Source of the DNA: Halichondria panicea
Taxonomy: Eukaryota; Porifera; Demospongiae; Suberitida; Halichondriidae
Assembly (NCBI RefSeq): GCF_963675165.1
Contig: NC_087377.1
Span: 16,431,518-16,495,517, forward strand
Length of the DNA: 64,000 nt
Direction: 5' to 3'
Below are positions 15,801 to 43,418 of the stretch, in pieces. The notes below the pieces were generated by a model, which was not told the DNA's origin, ran no database searches, and saw only the letters and a program-made list of their open reading frames with translations. A program made the position numbers and the translations under genes. How positions within the stretch are numbered: position 1 is the stretch's first letter; every line of letters starts with the position of its first letter.

Positions 15801-16332
15801 CCTCGTCGACAGACAATTCCTCTGTTGTAAACATCAATGCTACGAAAAAACAAAATTGGAAAAAATAATGGAGTTTGTGAGTTTTATTATGAGATAACGC
15901 ATGCATACACATGCACACATGCATGCACTGTTTGTATACGTATAGATGGCGCAGCCTGGTATCTAATGGTACAACTGTTATTACAAACAAGTGCACGTTT
16001 TTAGCGAAAAGTCCATATTTGCACGACTTATGCATACACAGTGGCTATCTTTATATAGGCTGTACTGCATGCTCACGCCAAATGATAAGCGACAAACTGA
16101 TATAAAGTATACACTTCGCTGAGGGCATAATAATGTACATGCATGAAAGTATACAAATACTGTTACGAGTAGCCACTAAATGGAAGCATGCGCATTCAAT
16201 ATACACTCTTCACTTTCTGTCACTCGATACAGTATAATACTGAGACTCACTTTGTATAGCGCACGATACTTGTGGAGTTGTGCAGGAGAGGAAAACTGCT
16301 GCAAGTACAAACAAGAGAGTGAAGTCCTTCAT
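1..16332 (-). CDS. Gene A: Calx-beta-rich adhesion GPCR, 3' end outside window
   Basis: Predicted cell-surface receptor; 34 exons and about 1916 residues are visible before the gene runs off the left edge. Exon 1 (16251-16332) encodes a signal peptide starting MKDFTLLFVLAAVFLSC. It is followed by 13 Calx-beta domains (residues about 28-1660), one LDLa (about 1661-1708) and the first half of a GAIN domain. The GAIN exons match those of genes B and C one for one, where GPS and seven helices follow, so the missing 3' end very probably encodes GPS and 7TM. Start choice: first ATG of a clear signal peptide ending in a GTGAGT donor. The Calx-beta plus GAIN layout recalls vertebrate ADGRV1, but LDLa is not part of that protein and orthology is not claimed. 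The 442 bp between this ATG and gene B's stop must hold its proximal promoter. Confidence 0.85.
720..1018. repeat. Unclassified interspersed sequence in a gene A intron
   Basis: The intron between 586-665 and 1226-1393 holds a non-coding block with repeated GTGTAAACGG motifs (near 750 and 1003) and an internal ATCCGGATT palindrome. It looks like a mobile-element relic, but no matching terminal repeats were found. Confidence 0.3.
1930..2020. repeat. Dispersed repeat copy (GGGCTTCTAAATC family)
   Basis: About 70 bp containing GGGCTTCTAAATCATG and CTAAACAGTGTCTGACTATT recurs inverted at about 41955-42025 and again at about 53935-54050, where it forms a palindrome with a second inverted GATTTAGAAGCCC. 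A short interspersed or MITE-type family; no coding potential. Confidence 0.5.
2141..2284 (-). other. Gene A LDL-receptor class A exon
   Basis: One phase-1/phase-1 exon encodes a six-cysteine LDLa module ending CPNMSDELNCP, with the acidic SDE calcium cage next to the last cysteine. It is nearly identical to gene B 21163-21294 and gene C 33358-33501. Gene B's copy lacks four residues (TLSV) between the second and third cysteines. Confidence 0.85.
4650..5120. mobile_element. CCGTATAGC-family MITE, intronic
   Basis: Inverted ends: CGTATAGCAGGTATATTTCG near 4650 and the complement of CCGTATAGCGGGTATATTTC near 5120. An inner repeat of TTTTCGYGG-type sequence follows each end. It fills the gene A intron between Calx-beta 10 and 11. 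No open frame of note. The family recurs at least eight more times in the window; better-preserved ends are flanked by TA, as expected for Tc1/mariner-type elements. Confidence 0.7.
8301..8482. mobile_element. CAGGGGCG MITE with 5-bp target duplication
   Basis: Perfect 15-bp terminal inverted repeats CAGGGGCGTAACTAG flanked by ACAAT on both sides. Non-coding, 182 bp, in the intron between the two halves of Calx-beta 7. Confidence 0.8.
8508..8821. mobile_element. CCGTACTC MITE with TA target site
   Basis: Left end CCGTACTCTACCGAGATTAC matches the inverted right end ending ATCGGTGGAGTACGG, with TA on each side. 314 bp, non-coding, 25 bp from the preceding MITE in the same intron. Confidence 0.7.
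9305..9890. mobile_element. Interspersed repeat, copy 1 (about 580 bp)
   Basis: Shares most of its length with 14515-15115: the start ATAATGAAAGCACC, the motif AGCTACCAATAGCTAGCGTT, and the end ACCGAGGCATAAT, whose complement echoes the TGCCTCGGTGGA near the left end. A short (CA)n tract lies near the right end. Non-coding. It fills the 0.9-kb intron between Calx-beta 6 and 7. Confidence 0.65.
14515..15115. mobile_element. Interspersed repeat, copy 2 (about 600 bp)
   Basis: Second copy of the 9305-9890 element, same orientation, in the intron between Calx-beta 1 and 2. Divergence is a few percent with short indels, so both copies are fairly young. The ends are imperfect inverted repeats around TGCCTCGGT. 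Confidence 0.65.
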
Positions 16333-16774
16333 TTGGCAAAATGCAATAGGGCTGTTACTGATGTGGAGTTGTTTGGTCATTCATTATATGCACAGGCACA
16401 AACATGCACTATAGTGGGCCACCGGATGCAGTAAAAGATAAATTCCCAAGTTGCATGCATGTAAATGTATAGATTCAGATATTGTGTGGCTGCATAGAAT
16501 TGCTATTGTAACACAGTGTGCATGAATAGGCATGATTAGTTACCTAAACATTGAAACGAAAATCAGATGGTTTACCACAAAGCAACGCCTAGCTGCAATG
16601 CCAACAATCTGCTATTAAATTGAAACACTATAATTATTTGTGTGGTTTCGGCGATCTCTTTCAAAAATATAATTTGCACACACACAAACACACCATCATC
16701 TCAATTCTGCATGCATGGTTACCATGCAATTGTATGTCCAGCTACACTATGATTAACACTAGTGATTAAGTTCG
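16333..16774. promoter_or_regulatory. Intergenic spacer: gene A promoter / gene B 3' flank
   Basis: 442 bp separate gene A's start from gene B's stop. No gene is visible. The block is nearly identical to 28657-29092, which separates the relic signal-peptide exon from gene C's stop, so promoter and upstream 3' end were duplicated as a unit. No TATA box or other core element stands out. Confidence 0.5.
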
Positions 16775-26443
<9,669 letters not shown>

Positions 26444-27459
26444 GTTGCGAGTGGGAAAATGTTGACGATCTCAATTTCAGTTTGCAATAATAATAATGCT
26501 GGACAGGTAAGTATGTATGTTGTTTATTTGTCAATATACTGCACGCACAAGTCACGAGAGCAATAAAATTCCCAAGTTGCTATGCAGATTCTATAATTAT
26601 TTGGAGGGATACAATTACACCAAGCGAACCATTCAGACACCCAAAATGTAGGATTACGAAACCAAACTTCAATTAAAAGCACACAACAACTGGAACTATA
26701 GAATTATGCTCTCTATACACACTGAAAGCACTGATATGGTAAATACAAAGCACATGCTGTTTAAATGGTTGGAAACCAAGATAAACTGCAGGAGTTCTGT
26801 ATTCACTAATAATTATACTGTACATACCATTAACTTCCGTTATTCCTGCAAACAAAACAACTTTGTTGAAGTTCACACAGTACAAATGTTTGACTTCTGT
26901 TTAATTTTATTAATAATAATTGGAACTCTCAACTTTGTTGAAATTCTATATTATTTATGCGGTACAAAGTTTGACTTATTTTTTAATATTGGAACTCTTC
27001 TCTACGTATTATACGTGTCGTATGACAATGCATATTCACTGTAATGAGAGGACCTCTTTAGGAGTTATATAGTTATAAGCTAGCTTACAGGTCTTTTAAT
27101 TTGGTGGTCATCTGCATCTTCTGTTTGATGGGGGTCCATCAAACAGAAGATGCAGAATTAACTTCTGCATGTCCAGTTTAGGCTTAGCAGAGTAAAAAAC
27201 CCTTGAATTTAATCTTGGAAAATACCTGACTGGAAATGGTATAGGCCCATGCATGCATGCAGATAAATTATCATCCAGCCATGAAAACGTCGTTATGCAA
27301 AACTTAATGTAATGATCTTTACCAAAAATGGACATTTTGCCCTTGGAGACAACACCTATTTTTATGCTAAAATTATTCTGAGCATAATTGCGGTTCATAA
27401 GTGCATGCTAGTATAATAATAATAATACAAAATCATTTAATGACTATAATAGAGTTGCT
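26444..27459. other. Gene B upstream flank, part of a duplicated block
   Basis: No gene seen. The 5' flank of gene B resembles that of gene C (37976-39100), and its distal part (about 27040-27400) also resembles 43720-44210 downstream of the true USP gene. The promoter of gene B must lie at its left end; no core motif is evident. The block contains a small inverted repeat around CATCTTCTGTTTGATGG (about 27113-27150). Confidence 0.55.
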
Positions 27460-27611
27460 CTACTGGTTCATAATAAAGTTCACTGCATTTGATAGTTCCA
27501 CCAGGAGAGAGTGTGGCTCATCTGTGGGCAGTGCTGGCTCTAATGGTGCAGGTGTCTTGCCCGCCTCGTCAAACATCCGCGTGAGCAGGTCACCCAGTTG
27601 GTCTTGCTCTC
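27460..27611 (-). pseudogene. Orphan copy of the USP terminal exon (upstream of gene B)
   Basis: 152 bp matching the last exon of the USP gene (44215-44366), including the acceptor CAG, the frame [17 protein letters not shown] and the stop after FLMNQ. No other USP exon is near, so it cannot make the enzyme. It marks a segmental duplication that carried the 3' end of the USP gene together with an adhesion GPCR. Flanking intron sequence continues to about 28012, where the homology stops at what was a splice-donor site. Confidence 0.8.
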
Positions 27612-27808
27612 CTGCACGGACAGAAAACAATTTTTGTATGACTATATTTTTGTACGAGCCTCATATTCCCGGCCCGACTTTTATGGAAGAAATAAGATTT
27701 TTAATTGCATTCTGATCATTATACACAGAGGGAGGTACCAAAGGAAAAGTTAGACGATAAAGTGCATACTTTAATAATTTGACACACAAGTATCCACTAG
27801 TCTATTGT

Positions 27809-27960
27809 CAGAGGAGGTACGACACGCGTGCCAAGATTTAGCAATTAGCCTCTGCAATAACGTTGAGCGTGGGCGGATAATCGACATAATTCGCCCACAC
27901 TCAACGTTATTGCAGAGGCTAATTGCTAAATCAAGGCACGCGTGTCGTATACCTCCTCTG
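27809..27960. mobile_element. Foldback MITE with 9-bp target duplication
   Basis: Two arms of about 70 bp starting CAGAGGAGGTACGACACGCG are near-perfect inverted repeats around a short centre. The insertion is flanked by GTCTATTGT on both sides. The paralogous sequence at 44600-44608 has a single GTCTATTGT and no insert, an empty site. Nine-base duplications with long inverted ends are typical of Mutator-like elements. Confidence 0.85.
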
Positions 27961-28118
27961 GTCTATTGTACAACGTATATTGGAAAACCCCACCCACCCC
28001 CCACACTAACTCACATTGTCTTTCACATTGCAAAATGAATGTGTGTTTGGGAATATAATAATAAATGCATGCCCATAAACACTATAATAATTGCTGAATG
28101 ACTAGTGATTATGTTTGC

Positions 28119-28656
28119 TCAGTAAGCTTCTTGGTCATCACTGTCTTCATTTTCAAAGTCTATCTCATACTCTTTAAGGTGATGCTTGGAAACCCTCTTT
28201 GTAGAGTAGTGCTTGACCCTGGCCTTGGAAATAAGCTTAGCATCTGACCAATTTGGAGGTGTTATCTCTTCATCCTCATCTCTGTCCACTTGACTCTCGA
28301 CAACGATATCGGGGTGACTAAAGTTAAACACACCTTCTTCAGCTAGTTACTTGACTCGTAGGCGTTAGTAGAGTATCTGTTTGTTTATCATCACTTTTGC
28401 TCCTTTTCTCCGGGAGTGGGCTAGCTTCAGAATCGAGATTTACAATGTTGTATATAATTATATGTGTTGCCTAAATTTTCGTGTAGATCAGCTTGCCCAC
28501 AATCGAAAATAACGAATAATTATTTTACCCCACAAAAATTACCCACTATATAATTATACGGTATTATAATGAGACTTACATTCTATAGCGTACGATACTT
28601 GCATGTGGAGTTGTGCAGGAGAGGAACACTGCTGCAAGTACAAACAAGAGCTTCAT
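28119..28656 (-). pseudogene. Relic adhesion GPCR gene: tail fragment joined to signal-peptide exon
   Basis: 28119-28470 matches the cytoplasmic-tail end of gene B (the DIVVESQVD and PPNWSDAKLISKARV segments remain, and the end is altered to DDQEAY). 28580-28656 matches gene A's signal-peptide exon (starting MKLLFVLAAVFLSC, then GTAAGT). Everything between is gone; a CCGTATAGC-family fragment sits at the junction. The exon ends in phase 2 rather than phase 1. Interpreted as the two ends of a gene A-type receptor whose middle was deleted. Confidence 0.75.
28475..28563. mobile_element. CCGTATAGC-family fragment at the relic-gene deletion junction
   Basis: Contains AAATTTTCGTG, the family's internal GATCAGCTTGCCCAC motif (also near 54383), and an end ACCCACTATATAATTATACGG. 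It occupies the place where most of the receptor gene is missing, so it was either a deletion breakpoint or a later insertion. Confidence 0.55.
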
Positions 28657-29092
28657 TGCAATAGGGCTGTTAACTGATGTGGAGTTGTTTGGTCATTCAC
28701 TATATGGACAAGCACAAACACTATAGTGGGCCACCGGATGCAGTAAAAGATAAATTCCCAAGTTGCATGCATGTAAATGTATAGATTCAGATATTGTGTG
28801 GCTGCATAGAATTGCTATTGCATCAGGTTGTGCATGAATAGGCATGATTAGTTACCTAAACATTGAAACGAAAATCAGATGGTTTACCACAAAGCAACGC
28901 CTAGCTGCAATGCCAACAATTTTCTATTAAATTGTAATTATTTGTGTGGTTTCGGCGATCTCTTTCATTGTCACCAAAAAATATAATTTGCACACACACA
29001 AACACACCATCATCTCAATTCTGCATGCATGGATGGTTACCATGCAATTGTATGTCCAGCTACACTATGATTAACACTAGTGATTAAGTTCG
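28657..29092. promoter_or_regulatory. Spacer between relic signal-peptide exon and gene C stop
   Basis: About 436 bp almost identical to 16333-16774, with a few small indels. No gene. As the copied promoter of gene A it may still start transcription into the relic, which the sequence alone cannot show. Confidence 0.45.
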
Positions 29093-37975
<8,883 letters not shown>

Positions 37976-39103
37976 GTTGCGAGTGGGAAAATTATGATTA
38001 TGTTGACGATCTCAATTTCAGTTTGCATAATGCTGGTATGTTGTTTATTTGTCAGTATACTGCACGCACAAGTCACTAGAGCAATAAAATTCCCAAGTTG
38101 CCATGCAGATTCTATAATTATTTGGAGGGATACAATTATACCAAGTGAACCGTTCAGACATGCACCCAAAATGTAGGATTATGAAACCAAACTTCAATTA
38201 AAAGCACACAACAACCGGAAGTAGTTAACATGTACTATAATACACACTGAAGCACTGACGTGGTAAATACGAAGCACATGCTGTTTAATGGTTGGAAATC
38301 ACTCATTCACTGCAGGAGTTCTGTATTCACTAATTTGCACTGAGCATGCAGCTTATACATACCATTAACTTCCGTTACTCAATTTCCAGGACTTCAATCA
38401 ACGCTATTAGATTACGCTTCCATGCACGAATCCTGCAAAGGACATAAACAACAACTTTGTTGAAGTTCATACAGTACAAATGTTTGATTTAATAATTTAT
38501 TGGAACTCTCCTCTACGTATTATACGTGTCATATGACAATGCATATTAATTCACTGTAATGAGAGGACCTTTTTAGGAGTTATATACTAACTTAATAGTG
38601 CCCAGTTTAAACTATAACTATGTATTAGAATTATGTGTTAGTATAGCTAATTTATGGTAACCTGTCTCTACAGGCTTGCCATCGGCATATAATGCTGAAA
38701 AATCATATTGAATTAATAGTTATAAGCTTAATAGGTCTTTTAATTTGGTGGTCATCTGCATTTTCTGTTTGATGGGGGGTCCATAACAAACATTATTTTC
38801 TTCTGCATGTCCAGTTTAGGCTTAGCAAGAGTAAAAAACCCTTAAATTTAACCTTGGCTGACTGGAAATGGTATATGCCCATGCATGCATGCATGCAGAT
38901 AAATCATCATCCAACAATGAGAACATCGTTATGCAAACTTAATGTAATGATCTTTACCAAAAATGGACATTATCTATTATCAAGAGTTCATAATTATGGT
39001 CTATTGAACTCGACACCTATTTTAATACGCTAAAATTATTCTGAGCATAATTGCTAGTAATAATAATAATAATAATAATAATACAAAATGACTAATAGTT
39101 GCT
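37976..39103. other. Gene C upstream flank, duplicated block
   Basis: No gene seen. Homologous to gene B's upstream flank over most of its length with indels, and distally to 43720-44210. Includes an (AAT)n run at about 39058-39082 just before the orphan USP exon. Confidence 0.5.
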
Positions 39104-39255
39104 CTACTGGTTCATAAGAAAGTTCGCTGCATTTGATAGTTCCACCAGGAGAGAGTGTGGCTCATCTGTGGGCAGTGCTGGCTCTGATGGTGCAGGTGTC
39201 TTGCCCACCTCGTCAAACATCCGCGTGAGCAGGTCACCCAGTTGGTCTTGCTCCC
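39104..39255 (-). pseudogene. Orphan copy of the USP terminal exon (upstream of gene C)
   Basis: 152 bp with acceptor and stop intact, closer to 44215-44366 than the 27460 copy. Homology to the USP region continues to about 39400 and then ends. It has no partner exons. Two such copies, each upstream of a gene B-type receptor, imply that the ancestral receptor lay next to the USP 3' end. Confidence 0.8.
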
Positions 39256-39568
39256 CTGCACGGACAGAAAGTAAAGTGAATTTTCTATATTTCTATGTTT
39301 GTATGTATACAAGTCTCATATTCACACCCCGACTTTTCTCTATGGAATATATAGAAGTAGAAATAAGATTTTTAATTGCATTCCGATCATTTTTACTCTT
39401 CCTCCAACTCTCCTCTATGTATTATACGTGTCGTATGACAATGCATATTGCAGGATCCAACATACCCTAGTGACATGCATGCATGTATGTATGTCCGGGG
39501 TATATACAGGTCTGGAGAAATACATGATAGATGACAGCATATACGTATTAGTTAATGTACAGTGTAGA

Positions 39569-39646
39569 GGGGTTTATGACAGTAAACCTCCCGACTACGA
39601 GGGCGTAAAGCCCGAGGGGGAGGTGTGGTTTACTGTCATAAACCCC
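39569..39646. repeat. Perfect 20-bp inverted repeat (hairpin)
   Basis: Arms GGGGTTTATGACAGTAAACC at 39569-39588 and its exact complement at 39627-39646, with a GC-rich centre. A degenerate relative (AGTAAACTTCTGAGGACGAG) lies at about 6985-7043. Confidence 0.6.
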
Positions 39647-39959
39647 GAGGCACTGTGCATTAATTGATATAATAATTATGTCCCATCTGATTGGCTGACT
39701 GGTTGCTATGCATCAAGCTGCATGACTACCACATAGCAAAACTATTCAAACAAGAAGACAACTAGGAAAAGATAGCTCGTTCACACCAGGGCTGCTGTCC
39801 ACACTCAAATCCTTGCGCAGCCTGGAGAATATGAGCAGCCAGCCCCTCCCTCAAAGCGAACGGTACAGAGCCACTCCCCCTCTCTGTTCAATTAGTCAGC
39901 CCCTCCCTCCACTTACTGCGCAGCAACCAGCCAGAAGAAACAACACAGCTAGCTCTAGC

Positions 39960-41054
39960 CTAGCCTCGATCCCAGGCCGAGTTTTCGCTTTTATAACGGT
40001 TAGGCGAACAACTGGGCCTGGTACTAGTTGTCTGCGCATGCGTCAGTTGTTTGTCAGATTTTCTGACAAATGGATATTCTTGTTCACTTTCGTGACATTT
40101 ATATTCGTGTACTATCGTGTACTAGAAGTCAGTTCCCGTTTTATCATTATTGGAATCGATTGGAATGGCTCTTAGCTGAAGCTTCTCTCTTCTCTGAAGC
40201 TTATTCTGAAGACTGAACAACAAGGGAAGAGGTATAAAGCTTTGTCAAGCTTGTTAAGGTCAGATATTTTTGTTTGGGCCCTATGGCCGGCTATGCTATC
40301 AAGTCTTGTTCATGTTTGGCAAGAATGTAGGTAGACTATAGTTTCATCATTAATATGGTGGATCAAGTGAAGAGTTTGAGCTAGAGAACTTGGTGCTGCC
40401 ATCATCAGCTCGTCGACAATGACACTATAACCGAGAAATTTAATATGTATAGATCTACACGTATTTAAAATGTCTACTTCTCTGTACAGGAGCAATGGCT
40501 AATATCCAGCTATCCCAACAGTGCTCCTCTTGGCTATACTAACGGACGAGACTGGACAGTTTGAGGTAAGGGTTTAACCGTCTTTGGTTTCTTTTAATAT
40601 TGTCCTATACTCACAGACACAGGACTGGAGTATGACCTGCTCATTCGAGCGTTGCTGGGTAGCTCAGAGACATCAAGAGAATCTACGTTTTCTCAAGCAA
40701 TGAGTTATGAGTTGGGGCCTAGAATCAGAGAAGTCCAGCAGCCTGCTAAATCTTTTTGAAACGTAATTTGAAGGCATTCAATCATCTTGAAGTTGCCCTG
40801 GGTCACTGTAATTGTGCTGCAGCACAACTGGCAACTCCCCAGGCCTTTGTGAAGCAGCTCCCTATGTGCATCTTTTGTGTACTCACTCTGTGCATTTTCT
40901 GTGTACAAATTTCTATTATTGATTTATTAAATATTTTTGCCGACCACAAATATACAATGAAAATTTGACGCATGCGCAGACAACTAGTACCACCAGGCCC
41001 AGTTGTTCGCCTAACCGTTATAAAAGCGAAAACTCGGCCTGGGATCGAGGCTAG
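39960..41054. mobile_element. 1.1-kb inverted-repeat transposon with exon-like cargo
   Basis: Terminal inverted repeats of about 90 bp start TAGCCTCGATCCCAGGCC and run past the TTATAACGGTTAGGCGAACA motif. GCTCTAGCC flanks both sides (9-11 bp, the exact edge being blurred by the palindromic end). Inside, no transposase is visible, but splice-like signals bracket open stretches: CTGTACAG at about 40489, GAGGTAAG at about 40563, and an acceptor-like site before a 45-codon frame at 40622-40759. Long inverted ends, 9-bp duplication and exon-like cargo fit a non-autonomous Mutator-like (Pack-MULE type) element. Confidence 0.6.
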
Positions 41055-42097
41055 CTCTAGCCTCGATTCCAGGCCGGCTAAGCTAGCTCTAGACCAGCTC
41101 TCTTCAGCTATGCCAGGCTAGTAGGCAAGCAAAGGTAAGCTTATAATAGCCACTCCTATATTATTACTAAACTGGCTTCTTTTTATTTAAATACAGAAGT
41201 GAACAGGCCTAGTGCAGTGCGTGCAGTACTAGTGCTAGTGAGCAAGGCTCAGCCTGAGGGCCTAGCCCTCTCCCAGAGTGTCTCTAAAGCAGCTCCTTCT
41301 GCAAGCACACAGCAGAATTTTTGATGAACTAGTCTACAGACTACACCCTCTGTCTCTATGTTTTCATTTATGACATTTTGTTTCTCATGCAAGACATTTT
41401 CATTCATCTGAAAACACCATTAATTTATTTTTACTGCATATGCTTGAAGTGCCAATTTATGAGTCATATTTTCCCTTGTAGCCCTGAGGTGCCAATTTAT
41501 GGCAGTTAAATCCCACTAGACTACATGGCAAAAGTGTAGTAGGTGGGAAATATTTATAATTATGCCTCCCAGACAAACACATGAGAAAATACCACCAAAC
41601 AGCATCCGTAACCATTTTATAATAATTATATGAACAATCGAAAGTTAAATCTAATATAAAGCAACACTATAATTATACGTATATATAATAGACACAACAC
41701 ATGCCGTATACGGTATACCGGCATGCAGCTAGTATGTCTTACCTTCGCTAACTAAATAGACACCGTGCATGCATGGATGGTTACATGAGCAAAACTTCAC
41801 TAAACAGCATACTTATAACTATGCTTCCCAGACAAACACATGAGAAAACACCACCAAACAGCATCCGTACAATCTCATAATTATATTATTCATTATTATT
41901 ATATTTATATTATTATTATTTATTATTATTATATTAAAGTAACACTATAGAAATAGTATAAAACACTGTTTAGGAAGTTTCTACATGATTTAAAAGCCCA
42001 AAGGGCTGGTGTTGTATAGTAACCTGAATTCAGTGAGGGTTCTATATACTAGCCCTGTTTCTATAGCAGTACAAGAATAGGTCGAGCTATAGTCATA
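41055..42097. other. Non-coding stretch upstream of the class A GPCR
   Basis: No gene found. It holds AT-rich sequence with ATAATTAT-type words, a TTATTATTATT run (about 41886-41937), a duplicated segment (CCCAGACAAACACATGAGAAAA at about 41568 and 41826), and an inverted copy of the 1930-2020 repeat (about 41955-42025) ending about 70 bp before the GPCR start codon. Any promoter must lie here; no core motif stands out. Confidence 0.4.
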
Positions 42098-43096
42098 ATG
42101 AACCTCTCCAGTGAGCTAAACCAATCTTGTGAAGAGCATAGGCTGTTTGGACAACAAGAATTGAGTGACAATGCTGAGCTAGGGTTACGTTACTTTGCCC
42201 TTGTATACTACATTGCACTGTTTCCATTGTCTCTAAGTCTTACAGGACTGATCATCTTCCTCATCATCAGATTTAAGCATCTGCATCAGACTACATTTGT
42301 CCTAACTCTACAAGTGGCAATCATCGATTGTTTATACGTACTTATCATTTTCCCTACAGCTGTTATTTCTACAATTGATGGACATTGGTCAATTGGATTA
42401 GACATGTGCAATATCACTGGTGGAGTATTTTCATTTACTTTCAACCTTCGTAACTGGCTCATGTTTGTGTTTGTCTGCGATCGTTTCTGCACCGTTTTCA
42501 TGCCTTTTCGATACAAGAGACACAGAAGGAAAGTGATATTGATACTGTATTCGATAGCGCTAGCAATATCTGCAATCAACGGAGGGCTAAAGATGATATT
42601 TGGTTGCTTTGGTGTCAGTAGAATTGTTTGGATATGCGCCAGTCCCGTTGATGAGACATGCCCAAATTACGCGTTTTGTCAGACACACACAACATTATTC
42701 ATAGCACTAGGACTGATAATGGGTAGCGTAGTCCCCATGGTGATGTACATAATACTGCTCATTAAAGCAAAGAGAATACGCAACCAAATCATGTCCTCGG
42801 GCACACGAGAAAACATCGAGCAAAGAAAACGAGATCGAAAGGCAAACATCACTTTTTTCACACTCTTTCTCTCGCTTTTTGGAGTATATATTCCACCATT
42901 GTTTGGATTCATTTTTATCAACCTAATTTTTACACCGTTGGGAGTTCGACCACCCGAAGCTTTGCTATTAATCTTATTCTTATTGGAACAATTATACTCA
43001 CTGTTACCGGTAATAGACTCCATAGCTATTTTGAGGAACCCCGAAATGAGAAAGGCCACAAAAATGCTCCAGAACAAGCTCCACAAACGATTCTGA
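42098..43096 (+). CDS. Intronless class A (rhodopsin-like) GPCR
   Basis: A single 332-residue open frame with seven hydrophobic segments: about 31-57, 66-91, 103-127, 146-168, 199-223, 250-276 and 287-310. The N-terminus has N-glycosylation sites (NLSS, NQSC). The E/DRY motif reads CDRF (127-130) at the end of helix 3. C104 at the start of helix 3 can pair with a cysteine in the second extracellular loop (180, 188 or 194). Helix 6 has YIPPLFG, and helix 7 has PVIDSIAILRN where NPxxY is usual. Basic intracellular loops fit G-protein coupling. The ligand is unpredictable; orphan single-exon receptors of this kind are common in early animals. It lies between the receptor cluster and the USP gene and is related to neither. 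Confidence 0.85.
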   Translation: MNLSSELNQSCEEHRLFGQQELSDNAELGLRYFALVYYIALFPLSLSLTGLIIFLIIRFKHLHQTTFVLTLQVAIIDCLYVLIIFPTAVISTIDGHWSIGLDMCNITGGVFSFTFNLRNWLMFVFVCDRFCTVFMPFRYKRHRRKVILILYSIALAISAINGGLKMIFGCFGVSRIVWICASPVDETCPNYAFCQTHTTLFIALGLIMGSVVPMVMYIILLIKAKRIRNQIMSSGTRENIEQRKRDRKANITFFTLFLSLFGVYIPPLFGFIFINLIFTPLGVRPPEALLLILFLLEQLYSLLPVIDSIAILRNPEMRKATKMLQNKLHKRF

Positions 43097-43418
43097 ATGC
43101 ATGCATGAGAAGTAATTAGGTGCTCTCAGTCACCTTTTAATAAGACCAAACGTATTTATTAACTTATAGTGTATTCATAGTTTGGTCATGCAGCACAATG
43201 TCATGTTACGTTCTCTATATATAATTTTTTATTAGTATAATTATAGTATGCATATGGGATTAATAGAAAACAACAGTTGTGGTTATAGTGCACTTTACTG
43301 TAATTATGACTTATAGTTTGTGGTTATTGCATTATGCTGCATATTGCACTTGGCAACAACGTAGCAACGTATAATCGAATACCTCGAAAATAACCAGGTA
43401 TATATATTATACGGTATA

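Larger units (their letters stand above)
2394..15839 (-). other. Gene A ectodomain: array of 13 two-exon Calx-beta domains
   Basis: Calx-beta domains are beta-sandwich modules that often bind calcium through acidic loops. Each is split at the same place by a phase-1 intron and bounded by phase-1 introns. Exon pairs, 5' to 3': 15711-15839+15381-15611; 13848-13991+13356-13577; 12685-12846+12236-12457; 11890-12045+11544-11753; 11225-11401+10747-10950; 10216-10362+9944-10156; 8898-9068+7964-8185; 7557-7715+7161-7358; 6333-6473+5947-6150; 5669-5824+5168-5395; 4340-4486+3921-4169; 3584-3739+3094-3294; 2775-2978+2394-2639. Second halves carry the signature of acidic pair or triplet then hydrophobic-E (IVDDDVFEG, ITDDDILEG, FVDDDDLEF) and end in acidic motifs (IEDNES, IVDDDG). 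Weak points: the donor at 11225 (GTACAT, with a GC alternative a few bases away) and the donor at 2775 (an in-frame alternative at 2805). Confidence 0.85.

Noticed and set aside
27400-27715. Plus-strand open frame of about 104 codons over the orphan USP exon, repeated at 39099 and 44210
   Set aside because: It is the antisense of the USP terminal exon; the three copies reflect DNA duplication, not a conserved plus-strand protein.
39813-40175. 120-codon plus-strand open frame overlapping the left end of the 39960 transposon
   Set aside because: It crosses the transposon boundary and its terminal repeat, shows no domain, and is best explained as chance.
41235-41330. Possible exon downstream of the 39960 transposon (GTAAGC-like and CAG-like sites near 41130 and 41195)
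   Set aside because: No open frame links to a neighbouring gene and no domain is visible.
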